Assembly: GCF_021532375.1 (NCBI RefSeq)
Contig: NZ_JAKGAP010000063.1
Location: forward strand, 1-36,466
DNA length: 36,466 bases
Reading direction: 5' to 3'
Source of the DNA: Paenibacillus alkaliterrae
Lineage (GTDB): Bacteria > Bacillota > Bacilli > Paenibacillales > Paenibacillaceae
The translations under genes were made by a program, and so were the position numbers. Below are positions 24,248 through 33,075 of the stretch, piece after piece. Numbering within the stretch: position 1 is the first letter of the stretch; each line of letters opens with the position of its first letter. The notes under the pieces are model-generated. The model saw only the letters and a list, made by a program, of their open reading frames with translations, was not told the origin of the DNA and made no database searches.

Positions 24248-24637
24248 ATGAATAAACGTTGGTCAAGCAATCCCAAGCCAGTAAAGCTGGGTGCATTGGA
24301 TAAAACAAGGCTTGAAGCTGTAGTCAAACAATATATAGAGGCATCTTCAGAATTAAGTGAGGTTATCAACCGTATTGAAATTAAAGCAGGGCGAATTTAT
24401 TTGTATCGACTGCATGAACAATTCGGTTGGGATAACCCTGACGTACAATTTATCAAACCTCTGATTGATGGGAAATATGCAGAATTTCCAATGGCACGTA
24501 TCACACTTTTCGACACTCAGGGAAAATTATGCGAAGTTGACTGGCAGCGTCATACAGGGCAGTGGATGAACTTGTACGAAGGAGATATCGCCGGAAGTTT
24601 GGCTTTTATTGAAGAAAATGATCAATGGTTTCAATAG
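24248..24637 (+). CDS. DUF3024-like protein
   Basis: This is a 129-residue protein with a helical start and a beta-rich C-terminal half: IKAGRIYLYRLHEQFGW, PMARITLFDTQGKL, WQRHTGQWMNLYEGD, FIEENDQWFQ. The order of these Trp- and Tyr-rich strands matches DUF3024 as I know it; function unknown. It follows the SEC-C gene by 9 bases, so the two form one unit. Its first 24 codons are also preserved in the decayed copy at 20139-20209. Confidence 0.6.
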   Translation: MNKRWSSNPKPVKLGALDKTRLEAVVKQYIEASSELSEVINRIEIKAGRIYLYRLHEQFGWDNPDVQFIKPLIDGKYAEFPMARITLFDTQGKLCEVDWQRHTGQWMNLYEGDIAGSLAFIEENDQWFQ

Positions 24638-24673
24638 CGTCATTGAACATTGGTTCGGGCATGGAGCGAGCCG

Positions 24674-24701
24674 TTAGATTTTGATTACAGTGTGGTATAA
24701 T
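24674..24701 (+). promoter_or_regulatory. Promoter of the antitoxin gene
   Basis: TTAGAT (24674-24679), a 16-base spacer, perfect TATAAT (24696-24701), 30 bases before ATG 24732. The same stretch is copied at 20249-20276 with one change in the -10. Confidence 0.65.
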
Positions 24702-24731
24702 GGTAACAGTAATCTAGAAGGCGGTGTTTAT

Positions 24732-25004
24732 ATGAGTGTGAATCGTGTAGAATTAAAGCGCATGATTGACCAAATACCGGAACAAGATGCTATAGAAGTA
24801 CTTGATTTTATTGGTTATCTGAATATGAAGCGAGAGCGAGAAGTTTCTGAGCAAATAGATGCTCTTTCTGAGGATGTAGATCTGATCCGACAGGTTCAAA
24901 AAAGCCGAGAAGATCGACAGGCTGGGCGTATTTATGATCAGCAAGCAGGGCTCGATTATCTTCGTACGAAGGTAGAGGAGTTTGAGCGTGGACAAAGGCT
25001 ATAA
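24732..25004 (+). CDS. Putative antitoxin of a type II toxin-antitoxin pair
   Basis: This is an acidic 90-residue protein: MSVNRVELKRMIDQIPEQDA, VLDFIGYLNMKRERE, then an amphipathic charged tail (TKVEEFERGQRL). The DQIPE...EVLDFIGYL start is typical of small antitoxins of the DUF2281/RelB-like kind that precede RelE/ParE toxins. ATG 24732 is chosen for the family-like N-terminus and the upstream purine-rich GAAGGCGGTG; the longer frame from 24681 would run through the promoter. A toxin-like start overlaps its last codons (24988), the classic arrangement. Confidence 0.65.
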   Translation: MSVNRVELKRMIDQIPEQDAIEVLDFIGYLNMKREREVSEQIDALSEDVDLIRQVQKSREDRQAGRIYDQQAGLDYLRTKVEEFERGQRL

Positions 25005-25035
25005 CGTCTATTGGTCGCAAATTTTTTTGAAGTGA
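24988..25035 (+). pseudogene. RelE/ParE-type toxin stub
   Basis: GTG 24988, with GGTAGAGGAG just upstream, opens MDKGYNVYWSQIFLK and then stops at TGA 25033. The sequence is the beta-strand start of RelE/ParE-type toxins (about 90 residues in full). The break is directly after a run of seven T's, a likely indel site, but no toxin-like sequence resumes in other frames before the terminator at 25084, so most of the toxin is gone. Confidence 0.5.
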
Positions 25036-25083
25036 TAGTAAACTAAGATGTAGACGTTTGTAATGTCTTATATTTTCTGATAA

Positions 25084-25113
25084 AACTTAGCTGCATCCGT
25101 GGCTGAGTTTTTT
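25084..25113 (+). terminator. Terminator of the toxin-antitoxin unit
   Basis: The 8-bp stem AACTTAGC / GCTGAGTT (25084-25091 with 25102-25109) is followed by six T's. It separates the antitoxin unit from the defence-like operon. Between it and 25264 no convincing promoter is seen (TTGACA at 25135 lacks a -10). Confidence 0.65.
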
Positions 25114-25263
25114 CTTTATATAAACAACCATTCCTTGACACGGTTGTGTCCAAGGACTTCACAACTATTTCTCCTCGAAAAAGCCCATTTAAGCAGGACT
25201 CCTTACCCAATTTGTCGAATTATACCAAAACAAATTAAATATCATTTACAAGAAGGTGTCCTA

Positions 25264-27144
25264 GTGATCGTATATAGCAGTTCTGTTGCTGAATTTAAAG
25301 AGGCAGTCGATGATAATAAAATCGCTATTAATATTGAATCAGCGTTTATAGAGAAACTGGGAAAGCGTCCGTCCGTATCCGAATGGCGTTCATGGAATAA
25401 TTCCATGCAGTTTATGGAGCGTATTATCCGTAATTCGAAAGTTGCTGACGACTGTGGGGTTATGATTGAATATAATATTCCAGCTACAAGTAAACGAATA
25501 GACTTCGTCATTGCTGGACAAGACGAGCAGCAAAATAAAAATTTTATTATTGTAGAGTTAAAGCAGTGGGAAGAAGCGTGGACCACCGATAAAGAGGATA
25601 TCGTCAAAACCTCTATAAACGGTGCAATTAGAGAAACAACCCATCCATCCTATCAAGCATGGTCTTATAGACAGTTTATTGTTGATATGAATTCGGCTGT
25701 ATATGATACAGATGTCACTGCACATTCTGTGGCATTCCTTCATAATTACCGCGAGAAGACACCGGAGCCGCTTAAAGCAGAGCAGTACGAGAAGACGATA
25801 ATGGAAGCACCGTTATTCTTACAGCATGAGACAAGAAAACTGCAAGATTTTATCTATAAATATGTGGGTAAAGGCAAAGGGCTGCAGCTTCTTTATGACA
25901 TAGAGAATGGAAAAATTACACCATCTAAATCTCTGGTTGATCATATTAATGCTCTGTTCGAAGGCAACTCTGAATTTGTATTACTTGATGAGCAAAAGAT
26001 TGCCTATGAAACAATCGTATCGCTGGCAAAGAAACAGGATAAGAAGCGGACTATTATTATAAAAGGTGGTCCAGGTACAGGGAAGTCCGTTATATCAATG
26101 AATGCACTTGGAGGGCTATTGCGTAATAGTCTGAATACCAAATTTGTAGCGCCTAATTCATCATTTCGCAACGTTATGATTGAGATGCTTACGAAGCAAA
26201 GTTCAAGGTCAAAGATGCGGACTAAAAGTTTGTTTATGGGTTCAGGAAGTTTTGTGGAAACGGAAGAGAATCAATTTGACGTACTTATTGTAGATGAAGC
26301 ACACCGGCTTAAAGGAAAAGGCAGTTATATGTATAAAGGCGCTAATCAAGTTGAGGATATCGTAAAAAGCGCAAGGACCAGTGTGTTCTTTATTGATGAT
26401 CATCAAAGAATTCGTCCAGATGATATAGGTACGATTGCAGAAATTAAACGAGTCGCCGACAAGCAAAATTGTGAAATTCATGAATATACATTGCATGCAC
26501 AGTTCAGATGTGCAGGTGCAGAAGGGTATTTAAACTGGGTTGATGATTTATTCGGAATTCAGGAAACGGGCAACTTTAACGGGTGGGATAAGGATTCTTT
26601 TGATTTTCGCGTGGTAGATTCACCTCACCGGTTGTATGAGCTCATTAAGGATAAGCAAAGTAAAGGCCATAAAGCACGGATATTGGCGGGATATGCATGG
26701 AATTGGACTGCACCTAACCAGGGGAATTCAAATGGACAGATCGATGATGTTATTTTGGATGAGCATCAGTTTAAAATGCCATGGAACGGTTATGCAATCC
26801 GTGAATCTTGGGCTATTCATCCTGACGGAATTGATCAGGTAGGCTGTGTTCATACAACACAAGGACTTGAATTCGACTATATCGGCATAATTGTAGGAGA
26901 CGATCTAAAGTACAATGCCGAAACGGGAGAGCTGTTTTCAAATTATAATGACTATAAGGATAAAACCGGGAAAAAGGGGCTTAAAGATAACCCTGACAAG
27001 CTCAATGCCCTTGTTAAAAACATTTATAAGATACTAATGTCCCGGGGAATGAAAGGCTGCTACATATTCTGCAGGGATCAATCGCTTCAAAATTACGTAA
27101 TGGAAAGACTTTCTCGAACGATCAAGAGCGGGAACAAACAATAG
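25264..27144 (+). CDS. DUF2075 helicase with N-terminal PD-(D/E)XK-type nuclease domain
   Basis: This is a 626-residue ATPase of the DUF2075 / Schlafen-type DNA/RNA helicase group. The N-terminal part carries a restriction-endonuclease-like motif: Asp80 in RIDFVIAG and Glu98-x-Lys100 in VELKQW, spaced as in PD-(D/E)XK nucleases. The helicase part has Walker A GGPGTGKSV (Lys274), Walker B VDEAHRL (Asp344), FIDDHQRIRPDD, and the late SF1-like CVHTTQGLEFDYIGIIVG. GTG 25264 is preferred: the product then begins VIVYSSSVAEFKEAV as in the family, and GAAGGTG lies five bases upstream; the frame from 25099 would start inside a terminator. It is 12 bases before the MazG-like gene and heads a five-gene operon. 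A role in phage defence is inferred. Confidence 0.82.
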   Translation: MIVYSSSVAEFKEAVDDNKIAINIESAFIEKLGKRPSVSEWRSWNNSMQFMERIIRNSKVADDCGVMIEYNIPATSKRIDFVIAGQDEQQNKNFIIVELKQWEEAWTTDKEDIVKTSINGAIRETTHPSYQAWSYRQFIVDMNSAVYDTDVTAHSVAFLHNYREKTPEPLKAEQYEKTIMEAPLFLQHETRKLQDFIYKYVGKGKGLQLLYDIENGKITPSKSLVDHINALFEGNSEFVLLDEQKIAYETIVSLAKKQDKKRTIIIKGGPGTGKSVISMNALGGLLRNSLNTKFVAPNSSFRNVMIEMLTKQSSRSKMRTKSLFMGSGSFVETEENQFDVLIVDEAHRLKGKGSYMYKGANQVEDIVKSARTSVFFIDDHQRIRPDDIGTIAEIKRVADKQNCEIHEYTLHAQFRCAGAEGYLNWVDDLFGIQETGNFNGWDKDSFDFRVVDSPHRLYELIKDKQSKGHKARILAGYAWNWTAPNQGNSNGQIDDVILDEHQFKMPWNGYAIRESWAIHPDGIDQVGCVHTTQGLEFDYIGIIVGDDLKYNAETGELFSNYNDYKDKTGKKGLKDNPDKLNALVKNIYKILMSRGMKGCYIFCRDQSLQNYVMERLSRTIKSGNKQ

Positions 27145-27156
27145 GAGGAAGAAAAC

Positions 27157-27483
27157 ATGTCAATATACAACAAACTCGTCCGCGATCGGATACCGGAAAT
27201 TATAACGAAGCAAGGTTTAAATATGACAACTAGAATTCTCGAAGCTGACGAGTATTTAACGGAGCTTCGCACGAAGCTGCAGGAGGAAACAAGCGAATTT
27301 TTGGCTGCTGAATTGAGCAACGAAGCCATCGAAGAGCTAGCTGATATGCTGGAGGTTATTCATGCTCTTGCTGATGCGCACGGGGCGTCCGTCCAAGAGC
27401 TGGAACGAATACGCGCAGAGAAAGCGGACAAGCGGGGTGGTTTTAAAGAGCGGGTCTACCTCATCGAGGTGGAAGATGCCTGA
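27157..27483 (+). CDS. MazG-like nucleotide pyrophosphohydrolase
   Basis: This is a 108-residue all-alpha NTP-pyrophosphatase-type protein with the magnesium motif EETSE (about residues 43-47) and a second block EELADMLEV (about 59-67), as in EExxE...ExxD. The N-terminus YNKLVRDRIPEII is typical of the small MazG-like family found widely in Firmicutes. It would hydrolyse a (d)NTP or modified nucleotide to the monophosphate and pyrophosphate. The ribosome binding site AGGAGG is present, and the last 8 bases overlap the start of the next helicase gene, so translation is coupled. Its place in this operon suggests nucleotide-pool control alongside the nuclease-helicases. Confidence 0.85.
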   Translation: MSIYNKLVRDRIPEIITKQGLNMTTRILEADEYLTELRTKLQEETSEFLAAELSNEAIEELADMLEVIHALADAHGASVQELERIRAEKADKRGGFKERVYLIEVEDA

Positions 27484-29929
27484 TATTAAGCTCATTACGG
27501 AAAACCTTGCAGATGAACTAATCCCCAGCATTAAGAAGGCCTCAGGGATTTACATATTAACGTCTTTCGTCATGGAATCCGGCGTCAGACTGCTTGCGCC
27601 GTACCTGAAGGAAGCCTTGAATAGAGGAGCGGAGGTTAAGCTGCTCGCGGGCGATTACCTATTCGTATCTCAGCCGGAGGCGCTGCGCGCTTTACTTAAC
27701 ATTCATCCAAGCATTGAAGCGAGATTATGGCGAAGCCGGGGTACGTCCTTTCATCCCAAAGCCTATTTGTTCGACTATGGAGATGGACAAGGGTTGTTTA
27801 TTGTGGGCTCGTCCAATCTTTCTTTGTCTGCTTTTCGGATGGGAGTTGAATGGAATCTGGCGGTAAACGCACAGGCCGAGCCTTTTACGTTCCAGCATGC
27901 GCTGGTGAATTTCATGCGAAATTTTTATCACGAATTTACGCAGCCGCTAAATGAAACGACAATTGCCTATTACGAAACGGCGTATAAAGCTTATCATCAG
28001 AAATATCCAGAACTTGTCCAGTCGATTTCCGAGATGGAGGAGTCGGAGCTTATGCTCCCTCAAAAGGATAATAAGCAGGAGGATACAGCGCCTAGTGAAA
28101 TGTCCGCTTTGATTTCTCCCAGAGCGGCCCAGCAAGGAGCGCTTGAAGCTCTCGATATCACGTATGAGGAAGGCTATGACAAGGCGATGGTCGTTATGGC
28201 GACAGGGCTCGGTAAAACGTACCTGGCCGGCTTTTTCGCCAAAGAAAGGTTTCAGCGAGTTCTGTTCATTGCTCATCGGGAAGAAATTCTGAACCAAGCG
28301 AAACGTTCCTTCCTGCACATTATGCCGGACAAAACTGCTGGACTATATAATGGCTCTGACAAAGAAACCGGAACGGATTTCGTGTTTGCGTCTATTTACA
28401 CCTTGAGTACAAAAATGCACCGCGAACGCTTTGATCCTGAGGCCTTCGATCTTATCGTAATCGATGAATTTCACCATGCCGCCGCAAAATCGTACCAGTC
28501 GGTATTGTCTTATTTTCATCCCAAATTTTTGCTAGGCATAACGGCTACGCCGGATCGTATGGATGGGAAAGACGTTTACGCAATTTGCGATGGTAACGTG
28601 GCGTATCAGCTGCATTTTATCGAGGCGATTCAAAAGGGTTGGCTGTGTCCGTTTCATTACTACGGTGTATATGACGCTACTGATTATTCCCAACTTACCT
28701 GGCTAGGGACGAAATATGATGAAGACGAGTTGCTCGCGGTTCAACTGCGTGAAGAGGTGGCCTCCAACATTTATGAGGCTTGGGATCGCCATAAGCAGAC
28801 GCGTACGATTGGATTTTGCTCATCGATTATACAGGCTAATTTCTTGTCTGATTATTTTTCGAAGCAGGGCGCAGCAAGCCTGAGCTTGCACTCGGATACT
28901 CGTTCGATGACGAGACAGGAAGCAATTAGAAGGTTGGAAAGTGAAGAGCTTCAGATTATTTTCACCGTTGATCTGTTCAATGAGGGCGTCGATATTCCGT
29001 CTGTCGACACGCTACTGTTTGTAAGGCCGACGCAATCTCTTACAGTCTTTACGCAGCAGGTGGGAAGAGGACTCCGGCTTCACGCGGGGAAGCAGGCTTG
29101 TACGATTATCGATCTGATTGGCAACTACAGAAATGCGGATATTAAGCTGAGCTTATTTGACACGGGAGCAGGCGAAGAAGCCGCTGGAAAAAGAGAAAGC
29201 GCAACGCCAATCCCACCAGCAGGCTGCGTAATTGAGCTTGAGACGAGCGTTATTAATATGCTCGAGGAGCTTGCCCGCAAGAAGCAGCCCCGTAAGGATA
29301 GGCTGCGAAGCGTTTATTTAGAGATAAAAGAAGAGCTCGGCCGTCGACCTCATTATTTGGAGCTCCATTTGCTAGGAAAAGTTAACAGTAAAGAGTATCG
29401 TCAGGAGTTTGGATCATACATCGGTTTTCTGTACTGGTGCAAGGAGCTGAACGAGCACGAGGAAGCGGTCTACCTGCAATATGAGCGGTGGTTCAAAGAA
29501 GTTGAAAGCACGCTGATGGCTAAGAGCTACAAAATGGTGCTTTTGCTAGCAATGCTCGTAAGAGGAACTTCTGGATGGCATGCTCCCATTACTCCGCAAG
29601 AAGCTGCGCCTTTCTTTCATCGCTACATGACGGAGAAGGAGTATCGGAGAAAGATCGATTTCTCCGACAAGGAGACGCTGCGGCTCGAGGAGTATGATGA
29701 GCAGAAGGTAGCGGCGTTAATCGCACGCATGCCTATGAGCAAATGGAGCGGGAGTTCGAAGGAGCAGATTGCGTTCGACAATGGGGTGTTTAAGCCTGAG
29801 TTGGAGATCCAACCGGAGCATGCTGAGCTAGTGTTTTCGTGGACGAGAGAGATTTGCGAGTACCGGTTGCATGGATATTTTGAGAAGAAGGCTGAAACTG
29901 AGGTGAACCATGAAACAAGGTCTGTATGA
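27476..29929 (+). CDS. HKD (PLD-like) nuclease fused to SF2 helicase
   Basis: This is an 817-residue fusion. Residues 1-165 form a phospholipase-D-type nuclease domain with one HKD motif (His93 in SFHPKAYLF, then GSSNLS at about 111). Residues 220-560 form an SF2 helicase of the COG1061 type: Walker A TGLGKT (near 246), DEFHHA (330), GITATPDRMDG, VDLFNEGVDIPSVD and QVGRGLR (529). The C-terminal 250 residues are helical and unassigned. ATG 27476 overlaps the MazG stop (27481-27483) and has GAGGTGGA upstream; the longer frame from 27362 would be inside the MazG gene. A single HKD motif implies a dimeric nuclease. It is predicted to cut or translocate on nucleic acid; the target is unknown. Confidence 0.85.
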   Translation: MPDIKLITENLADELIPSIKKASGIYILTSFVMESGVRLLAPYLKEALNRGAEVKLLAGDYLFVSQPEALRALLNIHPSIEARLWRSRGTSFHPKAYLFDYGDGQGLFIVGSSNLSLSAFRMGVEWNLAVNAQAEPFTFQHALVNFMRNFYHEFTQPLNETTIAYYETAYKAYHQKYPELVQSISEMEESELMLPQKDNKQEDTAPSEMSALISPRAAQQGALEALDITYEEGYDKAMVVMATGLGKTYLAGFFAKERFQRVLFIAHREEILNQAKRSFLHIMPDKTAGLYNGSDKETGTDFVFASIYTLSTKMHRERFDPEAFDLIVIDEFHHAAAKSYQSVLSYFHPKFLLGITATPDRMDGKDVYAICDGNVAYQLHFIEAIQKGWLCPFHYYGVYDATDYSQLTWLGTKYDEDELLAVQLREEVASNIYEAWDRHKQTRTIGFCSSIIQANFLSDYFSKQGAASLSLHSDTRSMTRQEAIRRLESEELQIIFTVDLFNEGVDIPSVDTLLFVRPTQSLTVFTQQVGRGLRLHAGKQACTIIDLIGNYRNADIKLSLFDTGAGEEAAGKRESATPIPPAGCVIELETSVINMLEELARKKQPRKDRLRSVYLEIKEELGRRPHYLELHLLGKVNSKEYRQEFGSYIGFLYWCKELNEHEEAVYLQYERWFKEVESTLMAKSYKMVLLLAMLVRGTSGWHAPITPQEAAPFFHRYMTEKEYRRKIDFSDKETLRLEEYDEQKVAALIARMPMSKWSGSSKEQIAFDNGVFKPELEIQPEHAELVFSWTREICEYRLHGYFEKKAETEVNHETRSV

Positions 29930-32900
29930 ACAAATCATAAATAACGTTACGATGAAGCAGTTAGCTGTATTGGACCCGACTTTGTATGACATTGGCAAGG
30001 AGTCGCTCGATCCTGAAGAAGCGAGGAAGCTGCTTTCGAATTATTTGGCTATGGTCACCCGCAGGGCGCTGAAGGTGGTACGGGAGCAAAATAGCAATGA
30101 CGAGGAAGCCATATTCGCACAGGTTCGGACATGTAACGAAATTATTGCTACCTTGAAGGATAGTCTGGGGCAGTCGGAATATGAGGAGCTACAGCTAGAT
30201 GAACAGGGCGAGGTTTTAACTTACGTCTATTCGAAGCTGAACCACATTCGCGGCGTTAAAGCGGAGAAGGTGCTTCGGCCTACAACGCCATTATCTCAAA
30301 GCTCGTTATTTACGGGTTCTCATTCAGAGCCTAATATGATGAGTGAATTGAAACATGAAATCGTAACGGCTGATCATATCGATCTGCTCGTTTCTTTTAT
30401 AAAGTGGAGCGGGGTTCGTGTCTTAATGGAACAGTTGGAGCAGTTTACTTCTAATGGCGGTCGCTTGCGTGTCATTACGACAACCTATATGGAGGCTACT
30501 GATTACAAAGCGATCATGGAGATAAGCAAGCTTCCGAACACAGAGGTCAAAATCTCCTACGATACAGAGCGTACCCGGCTGCATGCCAAAGCGTACGTAT
30601 TCAAGCGAGATACTGGCTTTACGACAGCCTATGTGGGTTCTTCCAATTTGTCCAATCCAGCGCTAACGAGCGGCTTAGAGTGGAATTTGAAGGTAACTGA
30701 GAAGGATTCCTATGATGTGCTGAAGAAAATCGAAGCCACCTTCGAGAGCTATTGGAATGATCGTGAATTTAAGAGTTTTCTAGCTTCTGATGCAGATCAT
30801 GAGACGCTGCTCAAGCAAGCTCTTAGCAGGAAGAAGGATCAGGAGCGGAACGATCTAACCTTCCACTTTGACATTACGCCTTATGATTATCAGAAGGATA
30901 TCCTCGAAAAACTCGAAGCACAAAGGACGCTTTACGGTAGAACAAAAAATCTTCTCGTTGCGGCGACTGGCGTTGGCAAAACGGTCATATCCGCTTTTGA
31001 CTACAAAAGGTTTGCTCAGCGAAATGGCAGAGCGCGTTTGCTATTCGTGGCGCACCGTGAAGAGATATTGAAGCAAAGCTTGGACACTTTCCGCTTTATA
31101 TTAAAGGATTTGAATTTTGGCGAGCTTCATGTAGGAAGTAATCAAGCGGACTCGATTGAGCACTTATTTATTAGTATCCAAAGTTTTAACTCACTGAAAC
31201 TAGCTGAGCTTACTACGTCAGAATTTTATGATTATATGGTCGTAGACGAATTCCACCATGCGGCTGCGCCGTCATATCAGAAACTGCTTGCTCACTATCA
31301 GCCTCAAATCCTGCTTGGCCTAACGGCTACCCCTGAGCGGATGGATGGAAAAGATATTTTACATTTCTTTGACGACACGATCGCTGCAGAAATTCGGTTG
31401 ATGGATGCCATCGACCGCAAGCTGTTAGCTCCCTTTCAATATTTTGGAGTAACGGACAGCGTCGATTTATCGCAAGTAAAATGGTCCAGGCGCGGCTATG
31501 ACCTTCAAGAGCTGGAGAATTTGTATACCCATAATAAGATTCGCGCCAACCAAATTATAAACAGCTTGAGGAAATACGTAACCGATTTGGATGATGTCAA
31601 AGGACTCGGCTTTTGCGTAAGTGTCGATCATGCTCTATATATGGCTAAGGTGTTTGAAGAATCAGGCATACCTGCTATTGCACTGCACGGCGGCTCAAGT
31701 GACGAGGATCGTCATTTTGTAAAAGGTAAGCTTGTTAATGGTGAGATTAAAATGATTTTCGTCGTGGATCTCTATAATGAAGGAGTAGATATTCCGGAGG
31801 TTAACACGATATTATTCTTGCGTCCCACAGATAGCTTAACCGTCTTCCTGCAGCAGCTCGGTCGGGGTCTACGGTTGGCTGAAGGGAAGGAATGCTTAAC
31901 GGTCCTAGATTTTATCGGACAGGCCCATAAGGATTATAACTTTCAAGATAAGTTCCGAGCTTTGCTTGGTAAAACCAAGCATTCGGTTCAGCATTATGTG
32001 GAGCATGGCTTCTCCAGTCTGCCAAGAGGCAGTTTCATTCAACTGGAGAAGCAGACAAAAGAGTATATCCTCGGCAATCTCAAACAGATGACGACTAACC
32101 GCAAGAGATTAGTGAGTAAAATGAAGTATTTCGAAGGAGATACCGGCTTACCATTAACGTTAGAAAATTTTATTCGGTACTATGGGATGTCCTTGTATGA
32201 GTTTTATGGGGGACGTACTGGTAATCGGACATTGCGCGAGTTAATGGTGGAAGCGGGACTCCTTGAGGCATACGAATTTGAAAATAGAGAGTATTTGACC
32301 AAACGAATTCCGGCCTTGTTAAGTCTTAATTCTCGAAGATTGCTGAAATTTTTAATTACCTACTTAGAAGAAGGAGCGCTGGCTCAGACGGAAGAAGAGC
32401 GTCTGATGCTGAACATCCTTTATTATACCTTTTATCGGTCAGAGCCTAAGAAGCAAGGCTTCACGGATATTGAGCAAGGTATCTGGTCTATCATAGCTTG
32501 CGAGGCTTTCAAGGATGAGATATTGGACATCCTGAAGTATAACAGCACGCATATAGATTTTGTGGATAAGAGGAATGAACTTCCTTATGCTTGTCCATTG
32601 GATTTGCATTGCAAATATTCGATCGATCAGGTGTTGGCGGCATTCGGATTCTGGAATGAGGAGAAGGCGCCAAGCTTCCGGGAGGGCGTTAAGTATTTTG
32701 AAGACAAGAAAACGGATATTTTCTTTATTACGTTAAATAAATCCGATAAGGATTTTTCGCCTTCGACATTGTACGAAGACTATGCAATGAACGAGCGATT
32801 GTTCCACTGGCAGACGCAGAGTAAAATATCCGAGCAAACGAACACTGCTCAACGGTATATTCATCATAAAAAGACGGGCAACCGGATTGCGTTATTCGTA

Positions 32901-33062
32901 CGGGAATATAAAGAGGAGAATAACTATACCTCTCCGTTTGTTTTCTTAGGTGAGGCCGAGTATGTAAGACATGAGGGCAGCAAGCCGATGAGCATCGTTT
33001 GGCGTTTGAAGGAGGACATGCCTCCAGCGCTGGTGCCAGCGGCTAATAAAGTGATTGTATAG
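29910..33062 (+). CDS. HKD nuclease-SF2 helicase with DUF3427-like C-terminus
   Basis: This is a 1050-residue multidomain protein. Residues 1-135 are a helical N-terminal extension absent from the preceding protein. Residues 136-300 are a PLD-type nuclease domain (His225 in RLHAKAYVF, then GSSNLS). Residues 315-690 are an SF2 helicase: TGVGKT (near 356), DEFHHA (446), GLTATPERMDG, VDLYNEGVDIPEV and QLGRGLR (651). The final 350 residues, including TYLEEGAL, RFQ-like and FITLNKSDKDFSPST segments, match the layout of DUF3427-containing helicases. It is a paralogue of the upstream gene in its core but differs at both ends. Its ATG overlaps that gene by 20 bases, with GAGGTGA upstream. A NUDIX gene follows 13 bases after its stop. 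Confidence 0.85.
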   Translation: MKQGLYEQIINNVTMKQLAVLDPTLYDIGKESLDPEEARKLLSNYLAMVTRRALKVVREQNSNDEEAIFAQVRTCNEIIATLKDSLGQSEYEELQLDEQGEVLTYVYSKLNHIRGVKAEKVLRPTTPLSQSSLFTGSHSEPNMMSELKHEIVTADHIDLLVSFIKWSGVRVLMEQLEQFTSNGGRLRVITTTYMEATDYKAIMEISKLPNTEVKISYDTERTRLHAKAYVFKRDTGFTTAYVGSSNLSNPALTSGLEWNLKVTEKDSYDVLKKIEATFESYWNDREFKSFLASDADHETLLKQALSRKKDQERNDLTFHFDITPYDYQKDILEKLEAQRTLYGRTKNLLVAATGVGKTVISAFDYKRFAQRNGRARLLFVAHREEILKQSLDTFRFILKDLNFGELHVGSNQADSIEHLFISIQSFNSLKLAELTTSEFYDYMVVDEFHHAAAPSYQKLLAHYQPQILLGLTATPERMDGKDILHFFDDTIAAEIRLMDAIDRKLLAPFQYFGVTDSVDLSQVKWSRRGYDLQELENLYTHNKIRANQIINSLRKYVTDLDDVKGLGFCVSVDHALYMAKVFEESGIPAIALHGGSSDEDRHFVKGKLVNGEIKMIFVVDLYNEGVDIPEVNTILFLRPTDSLTVFLQQLGRGLRLAEGKECLTVLDFIGQAHKDYNFQDKFRALLGKTKHSVQHYVEHGFSSLPRGSFIQLEKQTKEYILGNLKQMTTNRKRLVSKMKYFEGDTGLPLTLENFIRYYGMSLYEFYGGRTGNRTLRELMVEAGLLEAYEFENREYLTKRIPALLSLNSRRLLKFLITYLEEGALAQTEEERLMLNILYYTFYRSEPKKQGFTDIEQGIWSIIACEAFKDEILDILKYNSTHIDFVDKRNELPYACPLDLHCKYSIDQVLAAFGFWNEEKAPSFREGVKYFEDKKTDIFFITLNKSDKDFSPSTLYEDYAMNERLFHWQTQSKISEQTNTAQRYIHHKKTGNRIALFVREYKEENNYTSPFVFLGEAEYVRHEGSKPMSIVWRLKEDMPPALVPAANKVIV

Positions 33063-33075
33063 GATGTGAGTGGCA

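Noticed and set aside
24691..24707. tRNA-like D-arm sequence (TGGTATAATGGTAAC), also near 20266
   Set aside because: It resembles a tRNA D-loop block, but there is no acceptor stem, anticodon arm or T-arm around it. It is better explained as a -10 promoter element.
24732..25035. A functional toxin-antitoxin system
   Set aside because: The antitoxin looks intact, but the toxin frame ends after 15 codons and no continuation is found in the other frames.
25135..25163. TTGACA at 25135 as the promoter of the defence-like operon
   Set aside because: The -35 is perfect, but positions 16-19 bases downstream (TTCACA) do not resemble a -10.
25099..25263. Longer N-terminus for the DUF2075 protein from GTG 25099
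   Set aside because: The codon lies within a terminator hairpin, and the extra residues do not fit the family start, which matches GTG 25264.
27362..27475. Longer N-terminus for the first HKD-helicase starting at 27362
   Set aside because: It lies wholly inside the MazG-like gene in another frame; ATG 27476 has a ribosome binding site and begins the PLD domain.
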